This document shows positions 6,052 through 7,082 of a stretch of DNA of 7,082 nt, piece after piece; position 1 is the stretch's first letter; each line of letters starts with the position of its first letter. The notes below the pieces were generated by a model. It ran no database searches and was not told the origin of the DNA. It saw only the letters and a program-made list of their open reading frames with translations. This DNA comes from Armatimonadota bacterium (GTDB lineage Bacteria; Armatimonadota; Armatimonadia; Armatimonadales; Armatimonadaceae). The stretch lies in NCBI GenBank assembly GCA_030833025.1, contig JAURHZ010000122.1, positions 1-7,082 on the forward strand. The letters run 5' to 3'. The translations under genes and the position numbers were made by a program.

Positions 6052-6672
6052 ATGGACTGGAATCAGGCATATCTTGATCGCAACACACCATGGGACAAAG
6101 GTGTGGCAAGCCCCGTGATAGTAGAACTATTGCCGGAAATTCCCATGGATGCGAAAATTGTCGTACCGGGCTGCGGAACAGGAAATGATATCAACGCAAT
6201 CCTCCATAGAAACCCCGCTTTGGTGATCGGGTTTGATATCGCTCCAGAGGCCATCTCTCATCTCAACGCACGCTTCGCCAGCAACCCGATTGTCAAACCA
6301 CTCCTTGGTGACTTTTTGCAATGTGGACCCGATTACAAGGCATCGGTGGATGTTGTCGTCGAACATACGTGCTTTTGCGCGATTCCCGTGGCGATGCGCC
6401 CCGCGTACGCGAAGACCTGTGCTAGCATCCTTCGACCCGGCGGGAAACTGATTGGCGCCTTCTACTGGATGCCACGTGATACGGACGACATGAGTGTTGG
6501 TCCTCCATTTCAGACGTCTGAGGCTGAGTTACTTGAACACTTTTCAAGATACTTTACGCTGGATACCCGCGTGGCCACCGTTGGATTCCCCGAAAGACTC
6601 GGCAGAGAGTTCCGAGTTGTTATGACACGAAGACCCGATACTAACGACGAGGCTAGTCTACGCTCGGTATAA
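6052..6672 (+). CDS. TPMT-family SAM-dependent methyltransferase
   Basis: The protein has 206 residues. WNQAYLDRNTPWDKG at 3-17 is the N-terminal signature of the thiopurine S-methyltransferase family, which also includes plant HOL-type halide/thiol methyltransferases. VVPGCGTGND at 37-46 is SAM-binding motif I, and GFDIAPEA at 60-67 holds the acidic residue (Asp62) expected to bind the SAM ribose. GDF (86-88) and EHTCFCAI (104-111), followed by MRPAYAKTCASILRPGG, match the family core. It should transfer a methyl group from SAM to a small thiol, halide, selenium or tellurium compound; the true substrate is not readable. The last residues (RRPDTNDEASLRSV) look like an unstructured tail, and their codons overlap the pgk promoter. 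The gene sits immediately after the gap terminator, so its transcription probably depends on readthrough or on a promoter inside gap. A general class I methyltransferase with another substrate is possible. Confidence 0.88.
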   Translation: MDWNQAYLDRNTPWDKGVASPVIVELLPEIPMDAKIVVPGCGTGNDINAILHRNPALVIGFDIAPEAISHLNARFASNPIVKPLLGDFLQCGPDYKASVDVVVEHTCFCAIPVAMRPAYAKTCASILRPGGKLIGAFYWMPRDTDDMSVGPPFQTSEAELLEHFSRYFTLDTRVATVGFPERLGREFRVVMTRRPDTNDEASLRSV

Positions 6673-6673
6673 T
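6644..6673 (+). promoter_or_regulatory. Promoter of pgk giving a near-leaderless transcript
   Basis: A perfect TATAAT at 6668-6673 overlaps the methyltransferase stop codon (6670-6672). A weak -35 (ACGACG, 6644-6649, matching the GAC core) lies 18 bases upstream. Transcription should start near 6680-6682, within two bases of the pgk ATG at 6682. No Shine-Dalgarno sequence precedes that ATG, which fits a leaderless mRNA. Confidence 0.65.
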
Positions 6674-6681
6674 GCGCCGAC

Positions 6682-7082
6682 ATGAGTAAGCAAACCATCC
6701 AAGATATCGATGTTCAAGGTAAGCGCGTACTGGTACGTGTTGACTTTAATGTGCCACAGGACGACGATGGAACCATCACCGATGACCGTCGTATTGCTGC
6801 TGCCATCCCGACGTTGAAGGCACTCCAAGATGGCGGTGCGCAGCTTGTTGTGATGAGCCACCTCGGTCGTCCCAAAGGCAAGATTGCCACACAATACTCA
6901 CTTGCGCCTATTGCCGAGCGACTTCAGACATTGATGGGGCTGGATGTCCACTTGGCTGCTGCAACGGAAGCCGACCCACTCGGAATTTCAACGGTCGAAC
7001 CATCTGCTACATACATCTCCTTATTGGAAAACACACGCTTCACGGCTGGTGAGGAAGCAAATGATGCTGACCTTTCCGCGCA
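6682..7082 (+). CDS. pgk: Phosphoglycerate kinase, 5' part (continues past window end)
   Basis: The enzyme transfers a phosphate from 1,3-bisphosphoglycerate to ADP in glycolysis, directly after the gap step; it is cytoplasmic. The first 133 residues (of about 390-400 in the family) form most of the N-terminal, 3-phosphoglycerate-binding domain. RVDFNVP at 19-25 (Asp21, Asn23), TDDRRI at 33-38 (Arg37), MSHLGRPKG at 58-66 (His60, Arg63) and LLENTRF at 114-120 (Arg119) are the substrate-binding motifs, all intact. The frame stays open to the last base. The ATG at 6682 is nine bases after the methyltransferase stop and has no ribosome binding site; instead a perfect -10 box lies just upstream, suggesting its own leaderless transcript. 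A gap-then-pgk order is common in bacteria, and here a methyltransferase gene is inserted between them. Confidence 0.97.
   Translation, partial: MSKQTIQDIDVQGKRVLVRVDFNVPQDDDGTITDDRRIAAAIPTLKALQDGGAQLVVMSHLGRPKGKIATQYSLAPIAERLQTLMGLDVHLAAATEADPLGISTVEPSATYISLLENTRFTAGEEANDADLSA

Noticed and set aside
1..7082. CRISPR array, tRNA or rRNA gene, toxin-antitoxin or defence cassette
   Set aside because: No regularly spaced direct repeats, tRNA-like cloverleaf with TTCGA arm, rRNA sequence or defence-related motif was found on reading either strand.

Overview
The window is a roughly 50% GC stretch of bacterial chromosome that most resembles the phylum Armatimonadota, with Planctomycetota-like bacteria as the main alternative. 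The best clue is the minus-strand pseudopilin. Its N-terminus (FTLIELLVVIAIIAILAAIL, then a PVFARAREQARKTTCLSNLKQ-type segment and a YVQDYDEVFPW stretch) is the form that occurs in many copies in Armatimonadota genomes. The sugar isomerase-like protein, with its IHNHPG and GACADTGHWVRS motifs, also fits that group of phyla. This placement comes from remembered family patterns, not from a search.

Layout. (1) 1-1734, plus strand: the 3' part of a large membrane-bound M28 zinc metallopeptidase, with the end of the catalytic domain, a multi-pass membrane region and a C-terminal soluble domain. (2) 1757-1793: a strong hairpin terminator between convergent genes; its T-tract serves the minus strand. 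(3) 2814-1799, minus strand: a two-gene operon of a type II secretion/type IV pilus-like pseudopilin (TTG start) and a 73-residue single-pass membrane protein. (4) 2815-2940: a divergent intergenic region. (5) 2941-4819, plus strand: a PQQ-type beta-propeller protein whose end overlaps a TIM-barrel sugar phosphate isomerase/epimerase-like gene by 20 bases. (6) 4845-4871: a hairpin, probably a terminator, followed directly by a candidate promoter. (7) 4969-7082: gap, a strong terminator, a TPMT-like methyltransferase, then the start of pgk, which runs off the window.

How the genes fit together. gap and pgk encode consecutive steps of lower glycolysis/gluconeogenesis, but they are separated by a terminator and a methyltransferase gene. 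pgk seems to have its own promoter, with a perfect TATAAT that overlaps the methyltransferase stop codon and would give an almost leaderless mRNA. The pilin and the small membrane protein are probably cotranscribed. The propeller and TIM-barrel genes are probably translationally coupled. There is no mobile element, CRISPR array, tRNA/rRNA gene or recognisable defence system. The more interesting signals concern gene expression architecture and a few unusual residues. No stretch over 300 bases lacks a gene.
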